Positions 7,670 to 15,759 of a stretch of 27,299 nt of DNA are shown piece after piece. The DNA is from Acidimicrobiaceae bacterium. GTDB taxonomy: Bacteria > Actinomycetota > Acidimicrobiia > Acidimicrobiales > Bog-793. The notes beneath the pieces are model-generated. The model was not told the origin of the DNA. It did not search any database and saw only the letters and a program-made list of their open reading frames with translations. Location of the stretch: positions 1 through 27,299 of the forward strand of contig JAODBN010000209.1 in NCBI GenBank assembly GCA_025463965.1, in the 5' to 3' direction. Numbering within the stretch: the first letter of the stretch is position 1; every line of letters starts with the position of its first letter. The translations under genes and the position numbers were made by a program.

Positions 7670-7687
7670 CGGGTCCGATTGGACCCG
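7670..7687 (+). terminator. Hairpin downstream of the GH16 gene
   Basis: CGGGTCC (7670-7676) and GGACCCG (7681-7687) pair perfectly around a GATT loop. No T-run follows, so it may be a Rho-assisted terminator or an mRNA-end stabiliser rather than a classic intrinsic terminator. Confidence 0.45.
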
Positions 7688-7874
7688 GCATGGCAACACC
7701 GGGCTGGTCGGCTTTCGTACAACAGGCTGCCGTCATGCGGCAGGGGCTGAGCGTTAGGTCTCGAGCAGAAGGCCAGTCCGTCGGAGCGCCATCTCACGGG
7801 CCTCCGGCGGCCTGCTCGGAGCGCGTTCGCCGGTAGCGTCGTCGGGAGTCGGACACGACGGCGAGACGGAGCCC

Positions 7875-8864
7875 ATGAACTTCGCCCCCTCCATCCTCGC
7901 GGCTCTTGGCGCTGCGCTCAGCTTCGCGCTCGCGGCGGTGCTCCAGCAGGAGTCGACCCAGTCGGTGCCCTCCGACGACTCGCTCTCGCTCACGTTGCTC
8001 GTGGATCTGGCTCACCGCCGAAGATGGCTGATGGGCATCGGCCTGCTGATCGCCGGCTACGGCCTGCAGGCGCTCGCCCTGTCCTACGGACCGGTCGCAT
8101 TGGTGCAGCCGATCGTGGTGACCGAGCTCGCCTTTGCCATTCCCCTCGGCATCTGGCGCGGTCACTGTCACGTGGGACGGCGCGAGACCCTCGGGATCGC
8201 CGCGGTGCTGGCCGGTCTCGCCATCTTCCTGCTCGTCGCCACCCCTACCAACCCGCGCTATTCGCCCGGTGCGACGGCGTGGCTGGTCTCCCTCCTGGCG
8301 ATCGCCGGCGGCGCCGGTCTGCTGGTGCTGATCGGCTCGCGAGCCCAAGGCCCGCACCGGGCGATGCTGCTCGGTGCGGCGGCGGGTATCTGCTTCGGTG
8401 CGCTGGCGGTCCTCACCAAGGTCACCACCGAGGCCCTCAGCAGCAATCTCGGCCATGCCTTTTTGACCTGGAAGCCGTATGTGACGGTTGCGGCGGGGAT
8501 CTTGGCCCTTGTCATCTCCCAGAGCGCCTACCAGGCCGGTCCGCTCGCCTACTCGATGCCGTTCATCAGCATCATCGAGCCGACCGTGGCCGTGGTGATG
8601 GGCGATGCGCTGCTCGGGGAGACCGTGCGCCTGACGCCAGGTCAGCTCGTCCTGGAAGCATTCGCCGCGGACGTCGCCGTGGGCGCGATCGTGGCGCTGA
8701 CCACCTCTTCTACGGTGCTCACGATCTACAAGCAGGGTTCGAACCCTGCCCGGGAGCAGGGCTCCGACGACAGGTCGAAGCGCCCGCCCAGCCAGCCTGA
8801 AACTGACACGTCAATGCCGAAGGTTATGCCACCCGGCCGAAAGAAGTTGCAGGAAATGCAATGA
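7875..8864 (+). CDS. EamA-like (DMT superfamily) membrane transporter
   Basis: 329 residues from ATG 7875, with GGAG just upstream (a short 3-nt spacer). There are nine to ten hydrophobic segments up to residue about 285, in the two-fold pattern of the drug/metabolite transporter superfamily. Conserved-looking stretches are YGPVALVQPIVVTELAFAIP in the first half and YSMPFISIIEPTVAVVMG, followed by the GET of LLGET, in the second. A polar tail of about 45 residues follows and probably lies in the cytosol. The substrate is not predictable. The MFS exporter gene begins 51 nt after its stop, with an operator-like site between, so the two may be co-regulated without being a tight operon. An 18-bp perfect palindrome lies in the tail-coding part. 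Confidence 0.8.
   Translation: MNFAPSILAALGAALSFALAAVLQQESTQSVPSDDSLSLTLLVDLAHRRRWLMGIGLLIAGYGLQALALSYGPVALVQPIVVTELAFAIPLGIWRGHCHVGRRETLGIAAVLAGLAIFLLVATPTNPRYSPGATAWLVSLLAIAGGAGLLVLIGSRAQGPHRAMLLGAAAGICFGALAVLTKVTTEALSSNLGHAFLTWKPYVTVAAGILALVISQSAYQAGPLAYSMPFISIIEPTVAVVMGDALLGETVRLTPGQLVLEAFAADVAVGAIVALTTSSTVLTIYKQGSNPAREQGSDDRSKRPPSQPETDTSMPKVMPPGRKKLQEMQ
8732..8749. other. Perfect 18-bp palindrome inside the transporter gene
   Basis: GCAGGGTTCGAACCCTGC reads the same on both strands. It lies in the region encoding the polar tail. It resembles a tRNA T-loop core by chance, but no tRNA can be folded around it. It may be a protein-binding site or mRNA hairpin. Confidence 0.6.
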
Positions 8865-8881
8865 GCGCGCCTTTGTGCTTC

Positions 8882-8918
8882 CATTGTCGTTTGCAATCGG
8901 TTAGGATTGTCGACAATG
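8882..8918 (+). promoter_or_regulatory. Operator-like inverted repeats overlapping the MFS gene start
   Basis: ATTGTCGACAAT (8906-8917) is a perfect 12-bp palindrome that contains the first two bases of the ATG at 8916. Its left half recurs at 8883-8889 (ATTGTCG), giving an outer inverted repeat CATTGTCG (8882-8889) / CGACAATG (8911-8918). A TTGCA/TGCAA pair lies upstream (8847-8851, 8857-8861). Such spacing suits a dimeric repressor of the MarR or TetR kind controlling an efflux gene. The regulator gene is not in this window. Confidence 0.55.
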
Positions 8919-10331
8919 TCCTCTGGAGTTGGGTTCGCGCGGCCAGGCGCGGCGCTCGAGGGTGAGGGTCTTTCGTCTTCCCGACGTCTCGTCATCTTCT
9001 CGGTTGTCTCGCTCGCCCTGTTCATGTCTGCTGTCGACGGCACGATCGTGGCGACCGGTCTGCCGACGATTGGCCATGCCCTCGGGGCCAAGCTGAACTG
9101 GACGAGCTGGACGATCACCGCCTACCAGCTCGGTCTTGTCGTCGCCATGCCAGTGGCTGGGCGCCTAAGTGACCGGCTCGGGCGAAAGCGCGTCTTCATC
9201 GCGGCGGCCATCTTGTTCACCGCCTCCTCGCTCGCCTGCGGCTTCTCTCGCAGCATCGGCCTGCTGATCGCCCTTCGGGTGGTGCAGGCGATCGGCGGGG
9301 CTGCGTTCGTCCCGGCGGCGAGTGGCATCGTCGCCGACGTCTACGGCGACGGCAAGGACCGCGCGCTCGGCTTCTTCTCGAGCATCTTCCCCCTCGGCGC
9401 CCTCGTGGGCCCGATCCTCGGCGGGATCCTCATCGCGACGTGGTCCTGGCGCGGCATTTTCTTAGTGAACGTCCCCGTCGGCGTGGTCTTTACCATGCTC
9501 GGGGTCCGCTACCTCCCGCGCTCAAAGCCCGTCGGCGGGCGTATCGACTTGATCGGCGCGGGGCTGCTCGGAGGAGCGGTGCTCGGCACGATGCTGGCCA
9601 TCACCCACGCCGGCAACGCCGACACCCCGCTCATCTCGTTCGGCACGCTCGGGCCGTTCGCCGGCGCGGTGATCTGCGCCGTCACCTTCCTACGCCGGTC
9701 GTCTCGGATCCCCGACCCGCTGATCCCGCTCATGCTCTTGCGCGAGAAGTCGTTCGCCGTGATGAACGGGATCAACTTCGTGTGGGGAGCGTGCGCCATT
9801 GGCTTCGGTTCCCTCGTGCCGGTCTTCGCACAGGACCGCTACGGCTTGTCGCCGCTCGCCTCGGGCACCTTGCTCACGGCCCGTGCGGTCGGCGAGATCG
9901 GGATCGCCGCGCTCGCCTCGGTCTTCATCCGTCGCACCGGCTACCGGTTGCCGATGATCGTCGGGTTCCTCCTGATCGCGGCCGGGCTCGCCTGCATCGC
10001 CCTTCCCCCGGTGGTGTTCGGCCCCTACACCTGGCTGGCTCTCGGGGCGGCGCTGACCGGCATCGGGACGGGCGCCTCGGCGCCCGCGGCGAACAACGCC
10101 ACGATCCAGCTCTCGCCCGACGACATCGGGGCGATCTCGGGCCTGCGCGGAGCAGCACGCCAGGCCGGGGCGATCGTGGCGGTCGCTGTGACCACCTCGC
10201 TCGTGGCGCGAAGCGGGTCCTCCTTCGTCACGCTCGGCCGCTCCTTCTTCGTGCTGGCGGCCCTGCTGGCGCTCATCACCCCGCTCGTGTTCGCGGTGCC
10301 CGACAACGACCGCGACCTCGTGGCGGTCTGA
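8916..10331 (+). CDS. MFS transporter, DHA2-type 14-TM drug/proton antiporter
   Basis: 471 residues from ATG 8916; a TTG three codons earlier is possible but less likely. After a 25-residue polar start come about 14 hydrophobic segments. Motif A is GRLSDRLGRKRVF between TM2 and TM3. The motif D1-like LFMSAVDGTIVATGLPTI in TM1 marks the DHA2 (EmrB/QacA) group, and the antiporter motif C appears as LGALVGPILGGIL. It should export a toxic organic compound in exchange for protons. The palindrome across the start codon suggests ligand-controlled repression. It converges on the FAD/Fe-S dehydrogenase gene across a 53-nt gap. Confidence 0.9.
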   Translation: MSSGVGFARPGAALEGEGLSSSRRLVIFSVVSLALFMSAVDGTIVATGLPTIGHALGAKLNWTSWTITAYQLGLVVAMPVAGRLSDRLGRKRVFIAAAILFTASSLACGFSRSIGLLIALRVVQAIGGAAFVPAASGIVADVYGDGKDRALGFFSSIFPLGALVGPILGGILIATWSWRGIFLVNVPVGVVFTMLGVRYLPRSKPVGGRIDLIGAGLLGGAVLGTMLAITHAGNADTPLISFGTLGPFAGAVICAVTFLRRSSRIPDPLIPLMLLREKSFAVMNGINFVWGACAIGFGSLVPVFAQDRYGLSPLASGTLLTARAVGEIGIAALASVFIRRTGYRLPMIVGFLLIAAGLACIALPPVVFGPYTWLALGAALTGIGTGASAPAANNATIQLSPDDIGAISGLRGAARQAGAIVAVAVTTSLVARSGSSFVTLGRSFFVLAALLALITPLVFAVPDNDRDLVAV

Positions 10332-10336
10332 CCCAC

Positions 10337-10364
10337 GGCTGGCGGCTGGCGGCTGGCGGCTCGC
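10337..10364 (+). repeat. Short 7-bp tandem repeat between convergent genes
   Basis: Three exact GGCTGGC copies and a fourth with one change (GGCTCGC) fill much of the 53-nt gap between the MFS and dehydrogenase genes. Probably slippage-derived; no function visible. Confidence 0.8.
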
Positions 10365-10384
10365 GCCCGCCGGTCCCGCTCGGG

Positions 10385-13342
10385 CTAGCTCGCCTGAGCC
10401 GGCGGCGACTTCGCAACTGCGGAGCCGTCCGCACCGAGGACCTTCGCGAGCAGCTCGGCGAGGCTCGTGCCCGGGTCCTCCCCGAGGTGGGTGGCCTGGG
10501 TGGAGCAGCTGAAGCCGTCCATCACGCGGGCCACCTCTGGCCCGAGGGCGGCCAATGCGGGGAGAAACCCGGTGGCGGCGATCTCTCGCGACAGCGCGTC
10601 GTGCTCGGCACGGAAGCCGAAGGAGCCTGCGAGCCCACAGCACCCCGCGTTGAGCTCGGTGACCTCGAAGCCGGCCGCCTCGAGCACCTCGCGCTCGGCG
10701 TCGGTGCCACCGATCGCGCGCTGGTGGCAGTGGGGGTGCACGGCAACGGCCCTTGGCGTGCCGCTGTCCGCGCTGGCGCCCCGCAGGACTTCTGCCAGGT
10801 CGCCGCGCTGTCGTAGGTGCTCCGCCAGGCTTCGGGAGAGCCCGGCGAGCAGCCGGGCCCGGGGATCGTCGGGGAACAGCTCGACCAGTTCGTCTCGAAA
10901 GGTCGCGAGGCAGCTCGGCTCGAGGACCACGATCGGTGTGCCTGCGGCGAGGGCCGGACCAAGGACGTCGAGCACCCGCGCGAGCGTGCGCCGGGCGAGG
11001 CCGAGCATGCCGGTGTCGTAGAGGGGTCGCCCACAGCACGCCCACTCGGCGGGCACGGCCACACGCTCGCCGAGGTGCTCCAGGAGCTTGACCGCGGCCT
11101 GCGCCCGCTGTGGGACGTAGAGGTCGGAGAACGTGTCCGACCACAGCACCACGGTCCCGTCGAGCCCGGCGTGAGCGCGCGCGGTCGGCGTGCGGCGGAA
11201 GGAACGGCGAGCAAACGCGGGCGCGGGGCGCTCGGGGCTGATGCCGCCGGCACGCTTGAGCGCCCGTCCCAGGCGGTGGTCTCCGAGCACCGCGTTGGCG
11301 AGGCGGGGCACCCGAGATGCCGGACGGGCCAGCCAGGGCAGCAGTGCCAGGAGGTAGGCGGCGAGCGGGCGGAAGCGCCCGGCGTAGTAGTGCGAGAGGA
11401 ACTCGGCTTTGTAGGTGGCCATGTCCACGTGCGTCGGACAGTCGACCGCGCAGCCCTTGCACGAAAGGCACAGCTCGAGCGCGTCGAAGACCTCCTCGTT
11501 GCGCCACGTTGCAGGAGTCGTCTCTCCCTGGAACATCTCCACGAGCAGCTTCGCCCGCCCTCGGGTGGCGTGGCGCTCGTCACGGGTTGCCCGGAACGAC
11601 GGGCACATCACGTCCGCCCCGTCTCGTCGACAGCGCCCCACCCCGACGCAGCGCTCGGCGGCGCGCTGCATGCTGCCACCGTCCTTCGAGAAGGCAAAGC
11701 GGGTGGGGGACAGGCTGACCCGGCGGTAGGTCGGGCCGAAGTGCAGGTCCGCGTCGAGCGGCCGCGCGTCCACCACCCGGCCCGGGTTCATCTTCTGGTC
11801 CGGGTCCCAGATGGCCTTGAACTCGCGGAACGCACCGACCAGCTCAGGGCCGTACATCCTCTCGAGCAGCTCACCGCGCGCCTGGCCGTCGCCGTGCTCG
11901 CCCGAGATCGAGCCCCCGAGCGAGACGCACAGATCGGCTGCCTGCTCGACGAAGGAGCGGTAGGAGACAAGACCCTCGGCGCTCGAGAAGTCGAAGTTGT
12001 TGCGGGTGTGCACGCAGCCCTGGCCGAAATGCCCGTACCACGCACCGCTGTAGCCGTGCTCGGCCCACAGCGCCCGAATGCCGCGCAGGTACTGGCCGAG
12101 GCGCTCGGGCGGAACCGCGGCGTCCTCCCACCCCTCGAAATTGGGCGGTCGGCCCGGCGGGCGCGCCGTTGCTCCGAGGCCGGACTCGCGGATCCGCCAC
12201 ACCGCGGCCTGCTCGGCCGCCGAGCTGAACACCGCCACCTCGGCCGAGGAGCGGTGTGCGTGCGCCACCTTCTCGGCCAAGGCGTCCGCCTCGCCCGCCT
12301 CGTCGGCGCCGACCTCGGCGAGGAGCCATCCGCCGCCCGGAGGCAGCAGGGGCAAGTCGCGCACATGCAGGCCGCCGGCGCGCATCTGGCGGACCAGCTC
12401 GTCGTCGAAACCTTCGAGGGCGAGCAGCCCGTGGGCGAGCACGTCGGGCACCGCGTCGGCGGCCTCGAGCACATCGGCGAAGCCGAGGACGACCAGTCGG
12501 CGGACCCGGGGGCTCTTCACGAGGCGCAGCTCTGCCTCGACCACGACCGCGCAAGTCGACTCGGACCCGACGAGCGAGCGGGCCACGTGGAAGCCACGCT
12601 CGGGAAGCAGGTCGTCGAGGTTGTATCCCGAGACTCGACGCCCGAGCGTCGGGAACCCCTGGCGCACGGCGTCGCCGTAGCGACCGATGAGGTCGGCGAG
12701 CGCTCCGTGGATGCGGCCGTTCTCCCCACCGGCGGCGCGGGCCGCGGCGAGCTCGGGCTCGCCGAGGGGTCCGAGCTCGAGCCGGGCGCCGCGGTAGGTG
12801 AGCACGCGCAGGCGCTCGACGTTGTCCGAGGTGCGTCCGGCGTAGACACCGTGGGTGCCGCAGGAGTTGTTGCCGATCATCCCGCCGAGGGTGCACCAGG
12901 CATGCGTCGCCGGGTCGGGCCCGAACGTCAGCCCATGGACTTCGGCCGCTTCGCGCAGGCGGTCGAGCACGACCCCGGGCTGGACCCGGGCCGTGCGCGC
13001 CTCGGGATCGAGCGAAAGAATCGAGTTGAAGTGCCTGCTCGTGTCGAGCACCACCGCCTCGTTGCAGGCCTGCCCGGCGAGGCTGGTTCCTCCGCCGCGC
13101 AGCACCACCGCGACACCCGCCTCGCGACAGCAGCGCAGGGTCTCAGCGACGTCCTCCTCGTCGAGGGGAAAGACCACCCCGAGAGGGACGTGGCGATAGT
13201 TGGAGGAGTCAGTGGCGTAGATGCCTCGAGTGCCACCGTCGAAGGCGACCTCGCCCCGAAGCGCGCCGGAGAGCGCGGCGGCGAGCTCAAGGTGCTCGGG
13301 GGTGGCGGTCGACGACCCGCCCGTGTCGAGCGACGAGCTCAA
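10385..13342 (-). CDS. FAD-linked oxidase with Fe-S and CCG domains (D-2-hydroxyglutarate/D-lactate dehydrogenase type)
   Basis: 985 residues, close to the length of E. coli YdiJ. Order: FAD_binding_4 domain (about 30-270; GGGTSLAG 83-90 and TLGGMIGNNSCG 151-162); FAD-oxidase C-terminal domain (about 290-530, with GEHGDG near 480); a ferredoxin-like region with CVGVGRCRRDGADVMCP and CLSCKGCAVDCP (C625, C628, C631, C635); then two CCG-type redox domains, with ACCGRP near 767, HPHCHQ near 870 and GCCGLAGSFG near 900. The family oxidises D-2-hydroxy acids and passes electrons to quinone or another carrier. D-2-hydroxyglutarate and D-lactate are both plausible substrates. The only upstream start I found in frame is TTG 13342, with a weak ribosome site. 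A DksA-like gene lies 81 nt upstream on the same strand. Confidence 0.9.
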   Translation of the reverse strand: MSSSLDTGGSSTATPEHLELAAALSGALRGEVAFDGGTRGIYATDSSNYRHVPLGVVFPLDEEDVAETLRCCREAGVAVVLRGGGTSLAGQACNEAVVLDTSRHFNSILSLDPEARTARVQPGVVLDRLREAAEVHGLTFGPDPATHAWCTLGGMIGNNSCGTHGVYAGRTSDNVERLRVLTYRGARLELGPLGEPELAAARAAGGENGRIHGALADLIGRYGDAVRQGFPTLGRRVSGYNLDDLLPERGFHVARSLVGSESTCAVVVEAELRLVKSPRVRRLVVLGFADVLEAADAVPDVLAHGLLALEGFDDELVRQMRAGGLHVRDLPLLPPGGGWLLAEVGADEAGEADALAEKVAHAHRSSAEVAVFSSAAEQAAVWRIRESGLGATARPPGRPPNFEGWEDAAVPPERLGQYLRGIRALWAEHGYSGAWYGHFGQGCVHTRNNFDFSSAEGLVSYRSFVEQAADLCVSLGGSISGEHGDGQARGELLERMYGPELVGAFREFKAIWDPDQKMNPGRVVDARPLDADLHFGPTYRRVSLSPTRFAFSKDGGSMQRAAERCVGVGRCRRDGADVMCPSFRATRDERHATRGRAKLLVEMFQGETTPATWRNEEVFDALELCLSCKGCAVDCPTHVDMATYKAEFLSHYYAGRFRPLAAYLLALLPWLARPASRVPRLANAVLGDHRLGRALKRAGGISPERPAPAFARRSFRRTPTARAHAGLDGTVVLWSDTFSDLYVPQRAQAAVKLLEHLGERVAVPAEWACCGRPLYDTGMLGLARRTLARVLDVLGPALAAGTPIVVLEPSCLATFRDELVELFPDDPRARLLAGLSRSLAEHLRQRGDLAEVLRGASADSGTPRAVAVHPHCHQRAIGGTDAEREVLEAAGFEVTELNAGCCGLAGSFGFRAEHDALSREIAATGFLPALAALGPEVARVMDGFSCSTQATHLGEDPGTSLAELLAKVLGADGSAVAKSPPAQAS

Positions 13343-13423
13343 CGCGCTGGAGCGGATCGGGCGACGTGCACGGCAGGACCCTAATGGGTGGTCTCACGCC
13401 GACCCAAGGTGGGCGGCTCGCGC

Positions 13424-13795
13424 CTACTCCAGGTCGGCCAGTTGCTGGTGGGCCGTGCAGCGGCGCGTGGCGGGAAGCGCCTCCAGGCGCTCCTCTTCGA
13501 TGGGCTTTCCGTCCACCTCGCACAGGCCGTACGTGCCGGCCTCGAGCCGCTCGAAGGCCGCGTCGATCTCCGCCAGCTCACCTTCCAGCATCTCTGCAAC
13601 GGACAGGAAGCCCTCCCGATCGGCCACGTCGGTGGCGGAGTCGGCGGAGTGCTGGTCGACCGAGGACAGCTCTGAACCTTCGGCGGCGTCCTGTTCGCCC
13701 ACCAGGTCGGTCAGCACTTGATCCCGGGCAGCGAGCACCCTGGCTCGCTCGGTCTCGAGGCGGTGGCGAATGGTGTCAGTGGAGGTTGCTGCCAT
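13424..13795 (-). CDS. TraR/DksA-family protein with altered zinc site
   Basis: 123 residues from ATG 13795. An N-terminal coiled-coil-like helix pair (about 5-85) is followed by the family's C-terminal finger, YGLCEVDGKPI...RLEALPATRRCTAHQ. DksA proteins bind the RNA polymerase secondary channel and adjust initiation during stress or starvation. The usual four cysteines (CxxC...CxxC) are here C92, D95, C113 and H116, so any zinc would be held by a C-D-C-H set; a metal-free finger is also possible. In DksA, two acidic residues at the coiled-coil tip matter for function, and this region (about 36-58, EGSELSSVDQHSADSATD) is rich in Asp and Glu. Family assignment is strong, activity on RNA polymerase likely but unproven. 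Confidence 0.88.
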   Translation of the reverse strand: MAATSTDTIRHRLETERARVLAARDQVLTDLVGEQDAAEGSELSSVDQHSADSATDVADREGFLSVAEMLEGELAEIDAAFERLEAGTYGLCEVDGKPIEEERLEALPATRRCTAHQQLADLE

Positions 13796-14107
13796 GGCAT
13801 CGCGCTACCGCTGCGTGCGCGTGTCCAAACGTCAACCCAGCTCGGCGACCTCGCCTTGCGACGAGATGCTGACGCTGCTCCCCGCGATGCGGGTGCCGTG
13901 TTCGCACTTCGCCGCAGGCCTCCTCAGGCCCACAGCCAAACGAGTGGCCTGCTGGTCGGGGACTTCGCGGGGTCGATGTTTCGAGGACCTCCATGGTCTC
14001 TCTCAAGAGCCTCTCCCCGAGGGCGCAGGGGTCGAGCAGCTGAGGCCAATCGCGTTTCGGGCCACCCGAAAGATCTCGAGCAGCCCCACGGGCTCCGAAC
14101 GCTGCTG
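13796..14107. other. Gene-poor stretch between DksA-like and GH5 genes
   Basis: 312 nt upstream of the DksA-like start and downstream of the GH5 stop, both on the minus strand. Open frames here have no recognisable protein pattern. It should contain the DksA-like promoter, but I see no clear -35/-10 pair and no strong hairpin terminator. Confidence 0.4.
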
Positions 14108-15175
14108 TCAGCTTGTCTCATCGCGGGCGAATCGCTTGAAGTCCCGGAGCACCGCGGCCCCGTACTTCGTGGGCACGGAGATGGGCCCTCGGATGAGCGA
14201 AAGGCACCCCTGGTTGTCGTTGAAGGTCCACGCGAGGACCGAGATGTGTTGAGGCACCGCCCAGTCGAGGTAGTCGGTGAAAAAGCTCCCGGTGCAGTCG
14301 CGCTCGCCGACCTCGGTGGTCACCACCGGCACCGAGCGCGCTACGGCGGCAACGGAACTGTCCCAGCACTCCCGCGAGGCACAGGCGGTCCAGGGATAGA
14401 GGTGGAACCCTGCTGCCAGCTGTTGGCGTGGGTCGTGCAGGCGATGGGTGAGCCAGCCCGATAAGTCGTTCCCCCAGTTGAGGCCGTCCACGATGATGGG
14501 CTGGGGGGCGCCGGTTCGCCGTACAGCGTCGATGAGGCTCTGCATGCCGACGGCCTGCCACCCTCCGGGCATGGCGCAGCCTGACTTCCAGCACGCCCAG
14601 CTCACGTCGTGGGGCTCGTTGAACAGCTCGAAGGCAACCCGCGGATTTTCCCTGAAGGTACGGGCCACCGACCTCCAGAACGCCACGGCATGGGTGGCAT
14701 CGGGCATGGCCGACTGGCCCTCGGCGCGCTGGGTCCCCGGGGCGCTCCAGTGCAGGTCGAGGATGGCCACGATGCCCCGGGCGGAGAGCTCTTGGACGTA
14801 GCGCCCGATCGCTTGCTGGTAGGCCGCGCCCGAGTAGGCAGGAAGGACGTTGATACCGAGCCAGCAGTCCTCGTTCAAGACGACCCGGACCGCGTCGATC
14901 GACCAGGTCTTCATGGCGGCGGCGACGCCCGGCCCGCTCGGGCCGTCGAAGATCCCCCATCCCTGGGCGCAGGCGTACTCGGTCCCAGAGCGATTGAGGC
15001 CGAGCAGCTCGACGGGCGTCCCCGTCCCGCTCACCAGACGGTTGCCCCGAATGTGCAGGTCGCCGACGGAGGGTCCGACCGTGCGCACCGAGGCCGACGT
15101 AAGCGTGGGGGAAAGGCTCCCGGCACCGATCAGGATCGCCGCGAGCACGCCGAACAGACGACCCGAGGAGAACAT
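14108..15175 (-). CDS. Secreted GH5-family glycoside hydrolase (cellulase-like)
   Basis: 355 residues from ATG 15175. Residues 1-29 form a signal peptide ending in SAS. The mature part is a single TIM-barrel domain. Family landmarks are the strand-3 segment ILDLHWS (138-144), AFELFNEPHD with the acid/base E187, the substrate-binding H258 and Y260 in GFHLYP, and VVTTEVGE with the nucleophile E288. A tryptophan in LAWTFND near the end suits the sugar-binding cleft. Several extra cysteines suggest disulfides, fitting export. The subfamily (endoglucanase, mannanase or other) cannot be read here. It lies after the glycosyltransferase operon on the same strand (119-nt gap from the DivIVA-like gene), and glycan-assembly loci often carry such an enzyme to trim or release the polymer. 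Confidence 0.9.
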   Translation of the reverse strand: MFSSGRLFGVLAAILIGAGSLSPTLTSASVRTVGPSVGDLHIRGNRLVSGTGTPVELLGLNRSGTEYACAQGWGIFDGPSGPGVAAAMKTWSIDAVRVVLNEDCWLGINVLPAYSGAAYQQAIGRYVQELSARGIVAILDLHWSAPGTQRAEGQSAMPDATHAVAFWRSVARTFRENPRVAFELFNEPHDVSWACWKSGCAMPGGWQAVGMQSLIDAVRRTGAPQPIIVDGLNWGNDLSGWLTHRLHDPRQQLAAGFHLYPWTACASRECWDSSVAAVARSVPVVTTEVGERDCTGSFFTDYLDWAVPQHISVLAWTFNDNQGCLSLIRGPISVPTKYGAAVLRDFKRFARDETS

Positions 15176-15240
15176 CTCAGCTCAGCCTAGGGGACGACCG
15201 GCGGCCACCTTGGTATTCGGAAAAAGGCTCCCGGGCGGAC

Positions 15241-15266
15241 GAGGACCGAGTGCGAGGACCGAGTGC
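15241..15266. repeat. 13-bp direct repeat, two copies
   Basis: GAGGACCGAGTGC occurs twice in immediate tandem (15241-15253 and 15254-15266) in the gap between the DivIVA-like and GH5 genes. Likely a simple duplication. Confidence 0.8.
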
Positions 15267-15294
15267 GAGTACAGCCGCCGGCCTCCGGTCGTGG

Positions 15295-15747
15295 CTACGC
15301 GCGAGCTTCCCTCGCGTACTCGCGGGCGTCTGCCGCCGTTTCCCGGCGCTCCCGCCGGAGGTGTCCCGGTCGGCGGCGTGCCGCGTGCTCGGACGTGCCC
15401 GGTGGGAGGCGGAACTGGACGCTCAATTCTTCGGCCTGCCCGACGAGCGCGCGCTCGAGCTCACTGCGTACTCGTGCTAGCTCGGCCTCAGTGTCCTTGA
15501 GCCGGGCCCTGGTGCGGGCGAGAAGCTTTTGCTGCCAGGAGGCCCAGCGCAGAACCTGCTGGCGGTTGTAGCCACGGAGCGCCGAGAGGAAATGTGGCAC
15601 CGGGTCGGCGAGGAGCCGCTCGGGCTTGGCCTCCCGCACGGCCACCTCTTGTTCGCCCATTTCTTGCACGTGGACATTGGGTTGCGGGCTCTCATGCACT
15701 GGAGTCTCCTTCTGCGGTTGCAGCGACCAAGTGGTCGGCGTGGACAT
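15295..15747 (-). CDS. Small DivIVA-like coiled-coil protein
   Basis: 150 residues from ATG 15747. Its ribosome site AGGAGA overlaps the stop codon of the GT39-like gene, leaving only 12 nt between the genes, so it belongs to the operon. A polar N-terminus (1-48) is followed by PHFLSALRGYNRQQVLRWAS, which resembles the start of a DivIVA lipid-binding domain (GYxxxQV), then an Arg/Glu heptad-like helix (about 70-110) and a basic Arg-rich tail. No signal peptide or membrane segment is visible. By analogy with DivIVA/Wag31 proteins it could place the glycan machinery at a membrane site. The similarity is short and I would not assign function on it alone. Confidence 0.65.
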   Translation of the reverse strand: MSTPTTWSLQPQKETPVHESPQPNVHVQEMGEQEVAVREAKPERLLADPVPHFLSALRGYNRQQVLRWASWQQKLLARTRARLKDTEAELARVRSELERALVGQAEELSVQFRLPPGTSEHAARRRPGHLRRERRETAADAREYAREARA

Positions 15748-15759
15748 GGCGGCGTTCTC

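Noticed and set aside
8730..8760. tRNA-like GGGTTCGAACCC core
   Set aside because: No acceptor, D or anticodon arms fit around it; pairing is that of a simple palindrome and it lies inside the transporter gene.
10385..13384. Long open frames on the plus strand opposite the dehydrogenase gene
   Set aside because: They mirror the high-GC codon pattern of the real minus-strand gene and show no domain; the same applies to other long antisense frames in the window.
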